This document shows, piece after piece, positions 36,026 through 47,547 of a DNA stretch of 64,000 bases. Position 1 is the stretch's first letter. Each line of letters opens with the position of its first letter. A model generated the notes under the pieces. It saw nothing but the letters and a program-made list of their open reading frames with translations, was not told where the DNA came from and searched no databases. The position numbers were made by a program, and so were the translations under genes. Origin of the DNA: Calliopum simillimum (taxonomy: Eukaryota > Arthropoda > Insecta > Diptera > Lauxaniidae). Location of the stretch: contig OX638369.1 in the NCBI GenBank assembly GCA_951812925.1, forward strand, positions 18,195,329-18,259,328, written 5' to 3'.

Positions 36026-36362
36026 TGTGGTTGATAGTGGTGTTGTTGTTGTTGTTAGTAGTAGTTTTGTTGTTTTGTTAGTGTTGTTAGTAGTGTTGTT
36101 GTGTTGTTGTGTTGTTCTAGTTGTTGTTGTTGTTAGTGGTGTTGTTGATGTTGTTGTTTTGTATAGTGGTGTCGTTGTATGTGTTAGTGGTGGTGTCGTT
36201 GTTATTGTAACGACTCGAACGCCAGGCCAGATATTGTCGTCAAGATTGTTATTCCTGGCCTCCCAATAGGATGGTCTCTCTGAGACATTGTTGTTGTTGT
36301 TAGTGGTGGTGTTGTTGTTGTTTTTGTTAGCGCTGTTTTGTTAGTGGTGGTGTTGTTGTTGT
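36026..36362. repeat. GTT/GTG-rich microsatellite
   Basis: Long runs of 'gttgttgtt' with 'agtggt' interruptions occupy 36026-36210 and 36283-36362. A unique ~70-base segment separates them. It lies within the Merlin remnant. Confidence 0.85.
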
Positions 36363-38879
36363 AATATTTGCTAAATTTCATGAAAATTTGTTAAGTTTAA
36401 TTTTTGTTTTTCTATAAAAAATGCCCTAATAATGCAAATTCAGCATTAAATGGAATACCTTATGAAGGAAACTAGATAAGGCTTACATATTTTGTTACTA
36501 CAGCTATAGGTTATTAAGGTATTTTTTTAATTTATAATAGTTTTTTTTTAAAAAAAAACTGGTCAAAATTTTCACAAAATCACCATGTCTTGAAAACCAT
36601 AGCTTGGATTTAAAACTTTTTTGAAATAATTTTGTAGCCCGTTAAAATATCTTTCATATAACATCAATATTTTTGAAATCCATCAAGGGATTCAGAAATT
36701 ATATCGGTTTTTATAAAAGCTTTATCCCGATCGTCCGATGACCATATCTCCAAAAAAAAGGTCCGAGCGACACTTTACGATTAAACATTTTTTGTAAAAA
36801 TTATAACCTTAACAAGAAAAGCTTGGTTCAAACCAAATTGGGTTCTGGGAGCAACGCTTGACTTTAGCCAAATACAGTAAATGTTTTATTTCATTACTTA
36901 CTTTGATCTAACAGTTATTGTTATGAATTCGTCTGATATAGGAACATTTCCTGGTACATCCACAAATACTTCAAAATTTGGTAGGTCATATTTGATGACG
37001 CCAAAATTTTTTTTTTGAAGCATATTTTCACCGTCGAATACTGAAATATACCACCAATCTCGCATAGAATGTTCGGAAAGTTGAAAATTTCCAGTATAGA
37101 CGCCATGTGTCAAATTAATATTTTTCCACTGTTGTACTGGATTTCCATCACTATTCTATGAACGATAAGTTTTCAAATCAATATGCTTTGCACAAAAACT
37201 ACTTAACTCACCTTCATAGAAATTGTCATTGGAGTCTTTAAATGCTCAGGATGCGTTTTCTGATTTAAAAACAAAACGCGAAACTGCACTAAATCTCCTG
37301 GTTTATAAATTGGCTTATCTGTCTGGATATAGACCAATGGATTGTAGGACGCAAAATTTAAATTCGTTGAATTTTCAAATAAAATGCCGGAAACACCTTT
37401 TACTGATAAGCGATAGTCATCTTGCTCTAGCCTTGACATTTCGAACTCAACATTTTCTGTGGTCATTGGCATTATACTGACAGTTTTTGATATATTATAT
37501 GTCGAACTGTATACAGCAACTTCAATTTCACAAGGCCCTTCAGCCTGATGCACAGTAATGGCTACATTGTAATTAAAATATGAGTGTAACGTACCGGGCG
37601 CAATGACGGTATAGATGCTGAAATAAAAATTATTGCTTAGATACTTGTCTAATTTGACATAAGATATAGAAAATTTTAGTCGCAACACAATTCAATTCAA
37701 TTCATTTATTGAGACTATTTTTTTCTTTTAAATTACATAGGGAACTTATAACAATTTGAACATCGGCTGCTATAATGTATGGCCTGCACTAACTATTACA
37801 ATATATAAAGCCACAAGGCAAATAATAGAATTAGATGACAATTTTTGCTCTTGTTCAAGGAGCATTGAAAGGTGTTCTTCTAACGCTAAGTTATATTTAA
37901 ACCTTAAAACTAATATAAAATAAATTTGTGGGAAACTGGCGGTGCATTTGGTATATGTGTACAGGTCGCATGTATTCTATTCTATTCTTCAAATTGAGGT
38001 CTTTTGAAACTTAAGAATTATGTAAAAACATGAGTATAACCACTGTCACGAAACCAAACAGCAAAATTCAACTCGGAATACAAGATAGATCAAATCATTT
38101 AACCATCTTGCAACCACAGTCGACCCCGCTACCCCAATCACGCAACCGTGGTTAAAAAGAAAAATTAAATCCAATAAGTAAATGCTATTTATAAAAAATT
38201 AATAATATGAATACATTGTAAAAGTAAGTTTTACACTCCAATTAATAGTAGTATAAACAAGTTTTCATGAAAATTACCCGCGGTTATGACCAGACGTGGC
38301 CTTAAGATATTAGGGAATGGGAGCTTCATTGGGCATGGAATCGAGGTCTTCATAAATTACACCAACCGGAGAATGGTATGGAAAGTGAGACCAAGTAACG
38401 CCCTGTTGAGAGGTGTAAATGCTTTCTATGACTTTATTTTCATGGTTCATAAGCGAAGAGTTGCATCTTTTCATGAGAAACACAGCATATTTAATGATAG
38501 GAGTAATATTAGAATCATTATGTAATGTAGCATTTGTAAATCTTTTTGTTCTGGTTTCAAAATTTTTACTTATACACCTCCTAAGAACTTTTCTTTCTAG
38601 CCATTCAATTTCAGAAGCCACCACAGGGGAGATAGGAAACCAACAGGGGAAGGCATATAATAACACTGGTTTAATGAGCGTTTTGTAAAGTAATAATTTC
38701 GTCTTTTTCATTATTTCTTTCTTGTTTAATAAAGACGAGAGAATATTAGTGACTTTCCTGGCTTTTTTCAGATTCAGTCTAGCATGATGGTTGAACTTGA
38801 ATAACTGATTAAAGTTTACTCCCAAATATTTTATAGTATTTTTAAAGTATTTTTAAGTATTTTCTGCTTTTAGCCCAGG

Positions 38880-39510
38880 AAAATAAGACGAAAAAAGAGC
38901 TTCTGTGCGAAAAAATTCCCAGTGGAAATTTTTCACCGGAATTGTCTTTAATTATGCATGATACACAAACTGTGAAAAGTCCATTGCAAAGTCGTGTGCG
39001 CATAAAATGTTATTAAGGGTCAAAGGTCGCTAAAATCAGTTTTTTGCAAATATCTCGCTAATGCTAACTTTTACAGAAAAGTGTTGGTCTTCAATTTTGT
39101 AGTTTCCTACAAAAATACGTTAACCCTTAAATGCATAGTGGACCTTATATGGTTCATGAATATAATCATGGATAATTTTAACCATGGTTAATGAATGATT
39201 TTACCATGACTATTTGCATGAACCATATATGGTCCACTATGCACTTAAGGGTTAAAAGTGTTTGCGTACGACTTCTAGTTTAGGAGATCACCCAATTTAA
39301 AAAGTTGTTAACATTTATGATATGAAATACTACCCATGAGTTCATATTAAAATATCTTTTTAAATTACAATAACTCTTCAATGAGAAGTTTTACAAACAA
39401 AATTAAAATGCCGTTTGATAGATAATTTAATTTTCTATATACCGTACAAAATTTTTTTTTTCGAACGGCTCATGAGCTTAAAAATATTCTTGAATAACCG
39501 TTAAGGCTTC
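38880..39510. repeat. Dispersed repeat inserted in the Jockey-like element
   Basis: This is an inverted copy of 8976-9490. It interrupts the RT coding region and itself contains a TTAA-flanked MITE (39124-39251). Confidence 0.75.
39124..39251. mobile_element. piggyBac-type MITE (128 bases)
   Basis: Flanked by TTAA on both sides (39120-39123 and 39252-39255), with ends CCCTTAAATGCATAGTGGAC and inverted CCCTTAAGTGCATAGTGGAC continuing for ~35 bases. The paralogous repeat near 9230 has a single TTAA and no insert. Confidence 0.85.
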
Positions 39511-40211
39511 AAAATTACTGGCTTTTTAAGGATATCTGCGAATTGGTAAGTACTACGATAAAAAGTAATGGGACCAAATTTGTAGAGAATTGCAAGATCT
39601 ACAAAAAATAAGCGATATGTGTACACGTGGAAAATCATGCAACAACATATTAAATAATTTAGGACCCATTACTGACCCCTGAGCTACACCACTGTTAGAG
39701 TGATAAGTATTAGAGTTGGTGGCTTGGATTTGCAAAAAAAATTTCCTGTCAGACAAGAAACTGTTCAGCATATGAACAATGTAAAGTGGAAGATTCAGCT
39801 GTAGAGATTTATAAATTAGCTCCTCTCTCCAGACTCTTTCTAAAGAGCAGATGACAGTACATTTTTTTTTTCCGTAAACCCAACGTGACATCGTTATGGA
39901 CCTTTAGTAGTGCGTGTACAGTCGAGGAATTGTTTTTGAAACCGAATTGATGCTCCGGAGAATAAATTTTTAAGATGATAACTCCTTCAAGTATTTTGCC
40001 CACATTAGATAATAACGAAATTGGGCGGAAGTTATTGATATTTGGACCCTTAGGATTTTTCACCAAAGGTATTATCTTGGCAATTTTCCAAATTAACGGA
40101 ATGTATCCATTATTTAAACAATTATTTAGAAAAAATGGCCAGAGAGTTCACTCCTGTGTCTGAGATCTTTTTTAATGTGAAGTTAGAAATATTATCAGGA
40201 CCACATGATTT

Positions 40212-41427
40212 TTAAGGTTTGAAACTTTGTATTACATCTATAATCTCTTCTTTTGAAGTAAAAACTTCAGCAATCTGAGGATCCAAAGCAGAGTTTTCTG
40301 GTCCAAATAAAGTTTTTTTCTCATTCTCCTCTCTTGCTTTCGTTAAAAATTCCTTTCGTTGCTGAATGTAAATTTGAAGTTTTTCACAGCCACGATAATT
40401 GGCGGGATGACCCTTTACGCAGTTCACACTTGTGGGAGAATGACCTAATGACTTTGAAATAGTGCACTCACCAGCCTTATGACTGTTGGTGCATTTAACG
40501 CATTTGTACTCACTGGCACAATTCTTTGCTATGTGTCCATATTGTTGACATCTCTTGCACTGTGGTGGACCTGTGTTCCTTTTTGGCTTCTCCCAAAATA
40601 TATGAGTGTTGAATAAGCATCTGATTTTTAGTACCTCACTCAAATATTTACCGGAAAGAACCCAAACCAAAAACAAATCATATTTGTTACCATCTTTTAA
40701 AGATTTTGAGGTTACGAAGTTCACAACTTTTCCACCGCTCCAGGAACAAAACTGTTAATTTCTTTAATTAGTTCGTCATTTTCATAATTGGCACTTAAAC
40801 TTCTCAAGATAACATTATTTGTTTGTTCATCTTTAGGAGTAAAAGAGAACGCAGCTACACCTGAAGTCTCTCTAAATGTCTCAAGCAAAGCCCGATGAAG
40901 CTCTCTACTTTCAACCAAAATTTTACTTTTTTTGCATTATATTTAATTCAAAAATTCGCATTTATAGATTTTTGCCATATTGCCAAATCCTTCATGTTTA
41001 CATTTGATACCATTATTGGAGGGCAAAACCTACCCTTTTTCTCTTGAGTTTTCATAGATATTGTAGTATTGACGCTTCCAATATCAGCTTCCGAATTTCT
41101 ACGATTGACTTCATTATGTTGACCAACCATTTGAGCTGCGCGTGCTCTGGTTTCATTGAAACCATTGTTTTGCAAAGTAATTCAATAATCGTCCAATAGT
41201 TGGAACCGATTAGTGAAGGATTGATCTTCAATTTCAATATTGCTGGTGTTAGAAGATCTTCTGCTTCTTTTGTGGTCAGCTTGCCACCCTGAATCTAATA
41301 TATTATGGTTGTTGTTATCAGTTGCATTTGATGGAAACATTGGACATGTATTGGGGTCCAAAATATTTTTGTTATGCTTCATCGTTTTGTTTTGATGATT
41401 AAACCACGCGGTAACTTTATCCGGCAT
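40212..41427 (-). pseudogene. Jockey-like ORF1 (gag-like), frameshifted and fused to RT
   Basis: It starts near 41427 and passes through at least two frame changes (near 41180 and 40720). Zinc-knuckle motifs 'CKRCQQYGHIAKNC' and 'CVKCTNSHKAGEC' lie in 40212-40724. Directly after 'QIYIQQRKEF' the same frame enters sequence typical of the region just before RT ('FTSKEEIIDVIQSFKP'). The endonuclease domain that should lie between is therefore deleted. Confidence 0.75.
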
Positions 41428-41811
41428 GCATAATGGTCAACTTTTTTTTTTAGAAGTATGCTTCCTGCCTGCAATTTTGGCCGATTTGAGCTTTGCAGTA
41501 AAACAAGAAAGAATTTGGAGAAACTACTAAAATATTGTATAATAATTCCGATTTTTTTCTTTTTCAAATTTAATTAAAAATTTTTTTAACAGAAAAATCT
41601 TAAGAAAAACGATGTGATCTTCTCAAAATTCAAATTTGTAATAGTTGGAACACAAGAGGGGAAGTGATTGTGGTATAGTTTTGCAATGTGGTACTGTCGC
41701 ATATTTCCGGTAAGAACACATGAAAAATCAGTGATGTGTTGCTGTCATGCACCAAACAGAATTTTTCCGCTGTCAGTTGTTTTCTGTGCAAGTTTTGTTT
41801 ATATTCAGTTA

Positions 41812-41958
41812 ATGTTGAGTATTCACTGTAATTTAATGTACTCAAACTATATTACTGTGTATGTAAACTAAGCAAACTTGGAGAAATATTGAAATGTCAA
41901 TCTTTAATTATTAATAAAATTTGATTCTGTTCTAAGTACTCAACATGAAAACAGCATA
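41812..41958 (+). repeat. 5' LTR of LTR element 2
   Basis: 147 bases, starting ATGTTGAGTA and containing its exact inverted partner TACTCAACAT 12 bases from the end. AATAAA lies near 41913. Confidence 0.9.
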
Positions 41959-42143
41959 ATTGGCAACGAGGAAGAAAAATTTTGTAAAAAAAGAAAGATC
42001 CGGATAGATAAATTATCATAACATTTTTAAATATAGCGATTATAAGCTAAATTTTTTGAATTCAGTGATATTTTCACTTTTTCAAGCGATATTTTCGCAA
42101 ATTTACGGATAATTTTGTAGCCTACATTTTTTTTTTTGTGGTT

Positions 42144-43002
42144 ATGGAGAAGGCGATTGTACAGACTGTGGCAAGTCGTATGCCGGAATTCAATCCTAAT
42201 GTCACCAACTGGTTGATATGGAAAGAACGTTTAGAAATTTATTTCGAAGAAATAGACTGCACCGAAGAAAAGCACAAGAAAGCAGTTTTACTAACTTCAA
42301 TTGGAACAGAAGCGTATGCAGTTTTACGTTGTTTGTGTGATCCAGACCTGCCAAGCAAAAAGAAATTTGATGAGTTGTGCGAGTTGGCTTCACAGTTTTC
42401 ACCAACTTTCATAATTTTTCGTGAGAGAAAAAAGTTTTTTGCAGCTCAAATGGGCGATGTAGAATCAGTATCAGAATGGTTCGCTAAAGTAAAAAAGCTG
42501 GCATTAAATTGCAAATTTGGCAACAATTTGGACTCGTTTGTGCTAAACAAATTTGTTTGTGGTACATCTGGGAAGATATTTGAGCGACTGTGCGAAGAAG
42601 ATGAGTCTCACGTTGGCGGATGCATACAAAAAAGCGTTGGTTGTTGAGTCAAAAAGGGAAGCTATGAAATCAGAAGTTGCTGCGGAGGTTAATTTTGTAA
42701 AAAATAAAAAGCAGAATTCAGCACGGTCGAATGCAAAGAACAGCGGTGGAAATTTTGTTAAACAGCGTTGTGCACATTGTGGATGGACTAATCATCAGTC
42801 AAGTTTATGCAAGTTTAAGAAGGCTACGTGCAATTTGTGTTCGAAGATTGGACATTTAGCGACAGTTTGTCGTTTAAAAAAAAAGATAAAATTAATTTTG
42901 TTAACGATTCTAATGATTCAAAAGATTTGTCTAATATTTCAAATTTTGATTTTTCTATTCATTCAGTACATGCTGGCAATTTTGAATCAGTTCATTCAGT
43001 GA
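42144..43002 (+). pseudogene. gag of LTR element 2, with one frame break
   Basis: It starts at ATG 42144 (MEKAIVQT). Homology to Mag-type Gag runs in this frame to about 42600, where a frame change moves it to the next frame. That frame carries two perfect zinc knuckles of the CX2CX4HX4C type (42769-42810 and 42829-42870). Without frameshifting the second frame ends at 43002. The slippery heptamer at 42873-42879 lies just after the second knuckle. The break near 42600 probably inactivates Gag in this copy. Confidence 0.8.
42873..42879 (+). promoter_or_regulatory. Candidate -1 ribosomal frameshift site (T TTA AAA)
   Basis: The heptamer is in the exact gag phase (T | TTA | AAA) and slipping back one base enters the pol frame. 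It sits at the end of the zinc-knuckle region, where gag-pol shifts are expected. A nine-A run follows, so replication or sequencing slippage is an alternative. Confidence 0.55.
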
Positions 43003-46000
43003 GCGGCGATTTAGAGTGTGGTTTACGCGTTTACGTTTTGCCCATTGTGATGGATGGTGTTAAATTGGATGTCACATGTGATTCTGGAGCTCCTATTTCA
43101 TTAATGTCTATTGGACTTTTTGATAAATTTTATCAACGAACGTGCTTAAGGAAGTGTAACGTTCCATTTTGTAGTTATGCAGGCAACCGAATCGATATTT
43201 TGGGTGAGTTTGATGCAAAAATATTTTACAAAGACCAAGAAAAGGCAGTTTCGTTTGTTGTTACAAATACTAACAATCCACCATTGTTAGGTAGGAATTT
43301 TCTGCGTATTTTTAATTTTGAATTAGTTCAAAAGCAACAAATTAATGTTGTAGATTCAATTAATACTGCAATGGATAAAATAAAGAAAGATTTTTGTGAA
43401 ATTTTCGATGGTACTTTGGGTACATTTAAGTTAGGCAATGTCAAGTTGCATTGCGACAAAGAGGCAAAGCCCATTTTTTGTAAACCAAGACCAGTTCCGT
43501 TGGCTTGGAAACCTTTAATTGAAAAGCAGTTGAATGAGTTAGTTGAAAAGCAAGTGTTAGAACCGATTGACAATGCTACTTAGGGTACACCATTAGTTCC
43601 CATTTTAAAACCTTCAGGAGATATCCGGATCTGTGGTGATTATAAAACCACAATAAATAAACATTTATTGGATTTTAAATATCCTTTACCGAGGATAGAC
43701 GAAATTTTCGCTTCCTTGCAAGGCGGTCAGTTGTTTTCAAAGCTAGATTTATCAAATGCTTATAACCAGTTAGTTCTGGAGGAAGATTCGCAAATGTTGT
43801 GTGCGTGGAGTACCCATATTGGGGTATTCAAGATGAAGAGATTACCTTTTGGTGTAAAACCGGCTGCAGCCATTTTTCAAAAGACTATAGAGACCTTGAT
43901 AAAAGGAATCCCTTGCGTTGCAAATTACATGGACGATATTGTCGTCACGGGCACAAATTTACCCGATCATATTTTAAATTTAAATTTGGTTTTAACTAAA
44001 CTCAAAAATGCGGGTTTGAAATTAAATTTGGAGAAATGCGAATTTTTTCAAAGGGAAATTTCGTATTTGGGTTTTAATATCAACGCAGAAGGGTTAAGTA
44101 AAAATAAAGATCGATATAAGTCTGTTTTAAATGCTCCGGTGCCAAAAGATATCTCTGAGGTCCGTGCTTTTATTGGAATGGTCAATCAGTATTCTAAATT
44201 TATTGCAGATTATGCTCAAAAAATGATTCCTTTGTATAATTTGTTACAAAAAAACACAAAATTTGTGTGGGATGCAAAATGTCAAAGGACATATGAGCAA
44301 ATGAAAACTGAGATCAGTTCCGATCAAGTTTTGGTACATTTTAATCCAAAGTTACCAATTGTTTTGTCAACGGACGCAAGTCAAAATGCGGTAGCGGGAG
44401 TGTTATCACATGTGTTTGAAAACAACCTTCATAAACCTATTGCGTTCGTTTCACGTGCTTTAAGTAAGTGTGAAAAAAATTATAGCACGATTGAAAAAGA
44501 GGCTTTAGCCATTATTTACAGTGTTTCAAAATTGCGTCAATATTTGTTAGGTGTTTCGTTTGAGTTGCGTACAGATCACAAACCGCTTTTAGCGATTTTT
44601 GGTGAGAATAAGGGACTGCCTATTATGGCTGCTGCCCGTATGCAACGTTGGGCATTTATTTTGTCCGGTTTTCGGTACAACATCAAATATGTTAAAGGAT
44701 CCGATAATTCGGCTGACAATTTGTCACGCATTCCTCAATTTGAGATCGGTGATTCATCGAATGAGTGCAATTATATTAACTATTCGGATGTTGCTACTAA
44801 ATTAAATTTTAAGCGAATAGCAATTGAAACAAAGACAGATCCTGTTTTGTCTAAATTAATGGATGCAATTCACCATGGAACATTTGAAGAGCTTAAAGAT
44901 TCATGTTTTGAACCATTCAAAAATAAGCGAAATGAGCTTACAGTTGAGGCTGGTTGCGTTTTGTGGGGATATAGAACGGTTATACCCAGCAAATTGCGCA
45001 AAGATAAATTAGCTGAACTGCACAGATCTCACTTAGTCATAGTCAAAACCAAAAGTATGGCTAGATCATATTTCTGGTGGCCTAAATTGGATGAGGATAT
45101 CACTCATTTAATTAAAAATTGTCACGCTTGCCAGCTTTTGCAAGCAAGTCCAGAAAAGAGCGTTTTAATGCCATGGAGACCTACTGATTCACCTTGGAAA
45201 AGAATCCATGTAGATTTCGCCGGTCCAGTTAATGGATATCATTTATTTGTCATCGTCGATTCATATTCCAAATGGGTCGAGGTTTTCAAAACCAAAGATA
45301 TTTCGACAAATTTTGTCATTAATTGCTTACGAGAAGTTTTCTGCCGTTTTGGTTTGGTTAAGGCAGTGGTAAGTGATAATGGCAGGCAATTCAAATCAAG
45401 TGAATTTAAAAAATTTTTAAGTGATAATTTTATCACGCAAATTTTAACAGCGCCAGGTCATCCAGCTACCAATGGTCAAGCTGAAAAATTTATAAGAACT
45501 TTGAAGAAAAGCCTATATGCCAATTTAAAATATGAAAAGTGTGGTAGTTTTGATGAGGTTTTACAAAGATTTTTAGCGGATTATCGTTCGACAAAACATT
45601 GCGTCACAAATGAAACTCCAGCAAAATTGTTGCTAGGTCGTGAACTTTTGACTAGATTTTCAGTTGTGAAGCCTCCATGTACTAAAGATATAATTGAAAA
45701 TAATCAATTAAAGACTGTTAAGAATTTTAGAGGTAAACGCGAGGTTAGCTATAATCAGGGTCAAAAAGTTTATATTCGTGACTACACGGATCCAAATAAT
45801 CCCGGCTGGACTCCTGCTATGGTCAAAGAAAAACTTGGTCCTCGTAATTATAACTGCATTATAACTCATAACAAAAGAATAATTAAAAGACATTTGAACC
45901 AAATAAGAGGTGCTTCGGATCAAAGTGAAGCACCAGTTGAAATCGTCGAAAACGATGATAGCGAAGGGGGAGTTGCACTATCACATGAGGCTGAAACATC

Positions 46001-46163
46001 GAATATAGAGCAACCGGTTATCGAGGAATCTTCTATTGTGAATGATCCGGACAACGAACCATCCGACAATTCAAGCTTTGAGTCAGCTACTGGTGATATT
46101 GATGAGGAGTTGCTAGGTCCTGTTTTAAGGCCTAGGAAGGCAATTAGTTATAAAAACATGTAA
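42873..46163 (+). pseudogene. pol of LTR element 2 (PR, RT, RNase H, integrase), one amber stop
   Basis: In one frame from the slippery site: aspartic protease with DSG (43080-43088), RT with YMDD (43926-43937), RNase H ('STDASQNAVAGVL', 'TIEKEALAI', 'TDHKPLL'), and integrase with an HHCC-like finger, two catalytic Asp ('HVDFAG', 'VVSDNGRQF') and Glu ('GQAEKFIRTLK'). A chromodomain is not obvious. The frame is open except for TAG at 43581-43583, early in RT, which would block full Pol. Apart from this it looks fresh. Mag-clade assignment is by overall motif likeness. Confidence 0.88.
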
Positions 46164-46253
46164 ATTTTAGTAAATGAGTTATTGTAGTGTCAATTGCATA
46201 TTGAAGATTTGTATAAGTATTATTTCTTTCTTATTTTCAACTTGAGAAGAGAG

Positions 46254-46400
46254 ATGTTGAGTATTCACTGTAATTTAATGTACTCAAACTATATTACTGT
46301 GTATGTAAACTAAGCAAACTTGGAGAAATATTGAAATGTCAATCTTTAATTATTAATAAAATTTGATTCTGTTCTAAGTACTCAACATGAAAACAGCATA
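46254..46400 (+). repeat. 3' LTR of LTR element 2
   Basis: 147 bases, no difference from the 5' LTR found by eye. Confidence 0.9.
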
Positions 46401-47547
46401 GTTAAGATAAATGCTAAATATTACGAAATATGTGTTTAACTTTGTAAATACACAATGTTTCCCATTTTATTTTTATAATTTTGTAATTTCTGAAAATCGG
46501 CCAATGTGGAATAGTTGAGTTGGTTATATGGTATAAGTATACCACATTAGCTGCCCACTTTTCAAGTATAGGTTTTCTGACATATGTCCGAGATATGTCA
46601 GATTATGCTCTATAATTTCTCCTTTAACAATTCTATGGACTTTTGGCAAAATAACCTTACTCGAAATAAGACAATTAAAATAAAAAAAAACTTAAATTCG
46701 CTTCTTTTGGTGAAATCGCCATATCTCTATCACTTTTAGTTACAGATATATAGAATCGAAAATCAGCTTGTCTCAATGTTTTATTTCGAATTGCATTTGA
46801 CAAAACATCTTATCTCAAATAGGTTGAAAAAACCAAGCATTTGCAACAATAAAAAACTTTTGCAAATGCTTTTCACAAAACAACTTAAATCAACATAAGA
46901 AGATGTTTTTTTTTTCACAAAACATCTAAAGTCGAGATAAGATACAGGTAAAATAGCAAAAAAAAAAAATCGACAGGAGTATTTCTTCAAAATGAGTTAC
47001 TTTTTCTATGGACAGAAGCAGAATTTTTTAGATAAAAAATATTTGACAAAAACATATTATTTCAATTTTATTAAATACTATTGACCTTAGAGCATAAAAA
47101 GTTAACGGAAATATTTGCTTAGTATTCATTTATAATAAAAAACTTTGACATTTTTTCCAATTCATACACAAAAATAATTGAGAAGCATCAAAGTATTTTT
47201 TTTGCTCTCCTGAAAAGTTGGGAAAATCGAGTTAAGTTGTTTTGTCAAAAGTCCACATTTTCTGCAGAAACATTCTGTAGCCAATACTTCACTAATCAAT
47301 ATACTTTATAGTATACCACATTTCCCCTTCCATACATACTACAATACCTGCCAACTTTTCATATACAGCTCTTTTGACTTTTTTCAGATTTTGCTCAATA
47401 ACTTTTTTTAATGAAATTGCACACATTTAATTAAAATATATTCTGTAGCCAATACTTCACGGATGATCAGCATAAAAAAATTTTGCTAAAATTGATCTAA
47501 CGATTTGCCTGCAAACTCCAAAAAATATTAGGTATACCACAATCGCA

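Larger units (their letters stand above)
35047..36869 (-). mobile_element. Merlin-type DNA transposon remnant (1823 bases)
   Basis: The ends GGAACAAGTCAAGCGTTGCT (left) and, inverted, GGCTAAAGTCAAGCGTTGCT (right) are imperfect terminal repeats. The flanks AAATAAAG (35039-35046) and AAATACAG (36870-36877) fit an 8-base target duplication, and gene 2 intron 3 shows one copy (AAATAAAGtaaatg). It contains an ISXO2/Merlin-like transposase fragment and a GTT-rich microsatellite. Confidence 0.75.
38310..40211 (-). pseudogene. Jockey-like reverse transcriptase fragments (ORF2)
   Basis: RT motifs include 'FRPISLLSNVGKI' (39809-40066 region), 'NSGVAQGSVMGP' (39553-39891) and the C-terminal thumb part 'KTLIKPVLLYAFPCW' (38310-38825). 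Frameshifts separate them. The catalytic FADD box appears as a changed FVDL-like sequence near 39600. A 0.63 kb repeat is inserted between palm and thumb. Confidence 0.8.
37691..41648 (-). mobile_element. Jockey-like non-LTR retrotransposon, defective
   Basis: It is flanked by the 7-base direct duplication AACACAA (37684-37690 and 41649-41655). The dead TEP intron near 8442-8448 shows this site once and uninterrupted. The element reads on the minus strand and ends in 'tgaattgaattgaa' repeats. It carries ORF1 with zinc knuckles and reverse-transcriptase fragments, but no endonuclease. Another repeat interrupts the RT at 38880-39510. It sits in intron 1 of TEP gene 1. Confidence 0.8.
41812..46400 (+). 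mobile_element. Mag-like Ty3/gypsy retrotransposon, recent insertion
   Basis: Two 147-base LTRs (41812-41958 and 46254-46400) look identical by eye and are flanked by GTTA (41808-41811 and 46401-46404). The related sequence at 8590-8610 shows the empty site. 'ttggcaacgagg' after the 5' LTR is the likely primer-binding region. A purine tract 'gagaagagag' precedes the 3' LTR. Gag and Pol are nearly complete, with an apparent frame change in gag and an in-frame stop in RT. It lies in DNA element A within intron 1 of TEP gene 1. Confidence 0.9.
41656..47547. mobile_element. DNA element A, interrupted by LTR element 2
   Basis: Its ends carry 'attgtggtata' (41666 onwards) and the complement 'tataccacaatcgca' (47533-47547). 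Without the LTR element it is about 1.3 kb. The same left part is present in the dead TEP intron at 8449-8775. Gene 2 lacks it. No transposase was recognised, so the family is unknown. Confidence 0.5.

Noticed and set aside
36003..36269. 88-residue Val-rich open frame
   Set aside because: It is the translation of the GTT/GTG microsatellite.
41812..41945. LTR of element 2 ending at TACTCAACA, a perfect inverted repeat with the start
   Set aside because: Both copies continue identically for 12-13 more bases and the GTTA target duplication fits only the longer 147-base LTR.
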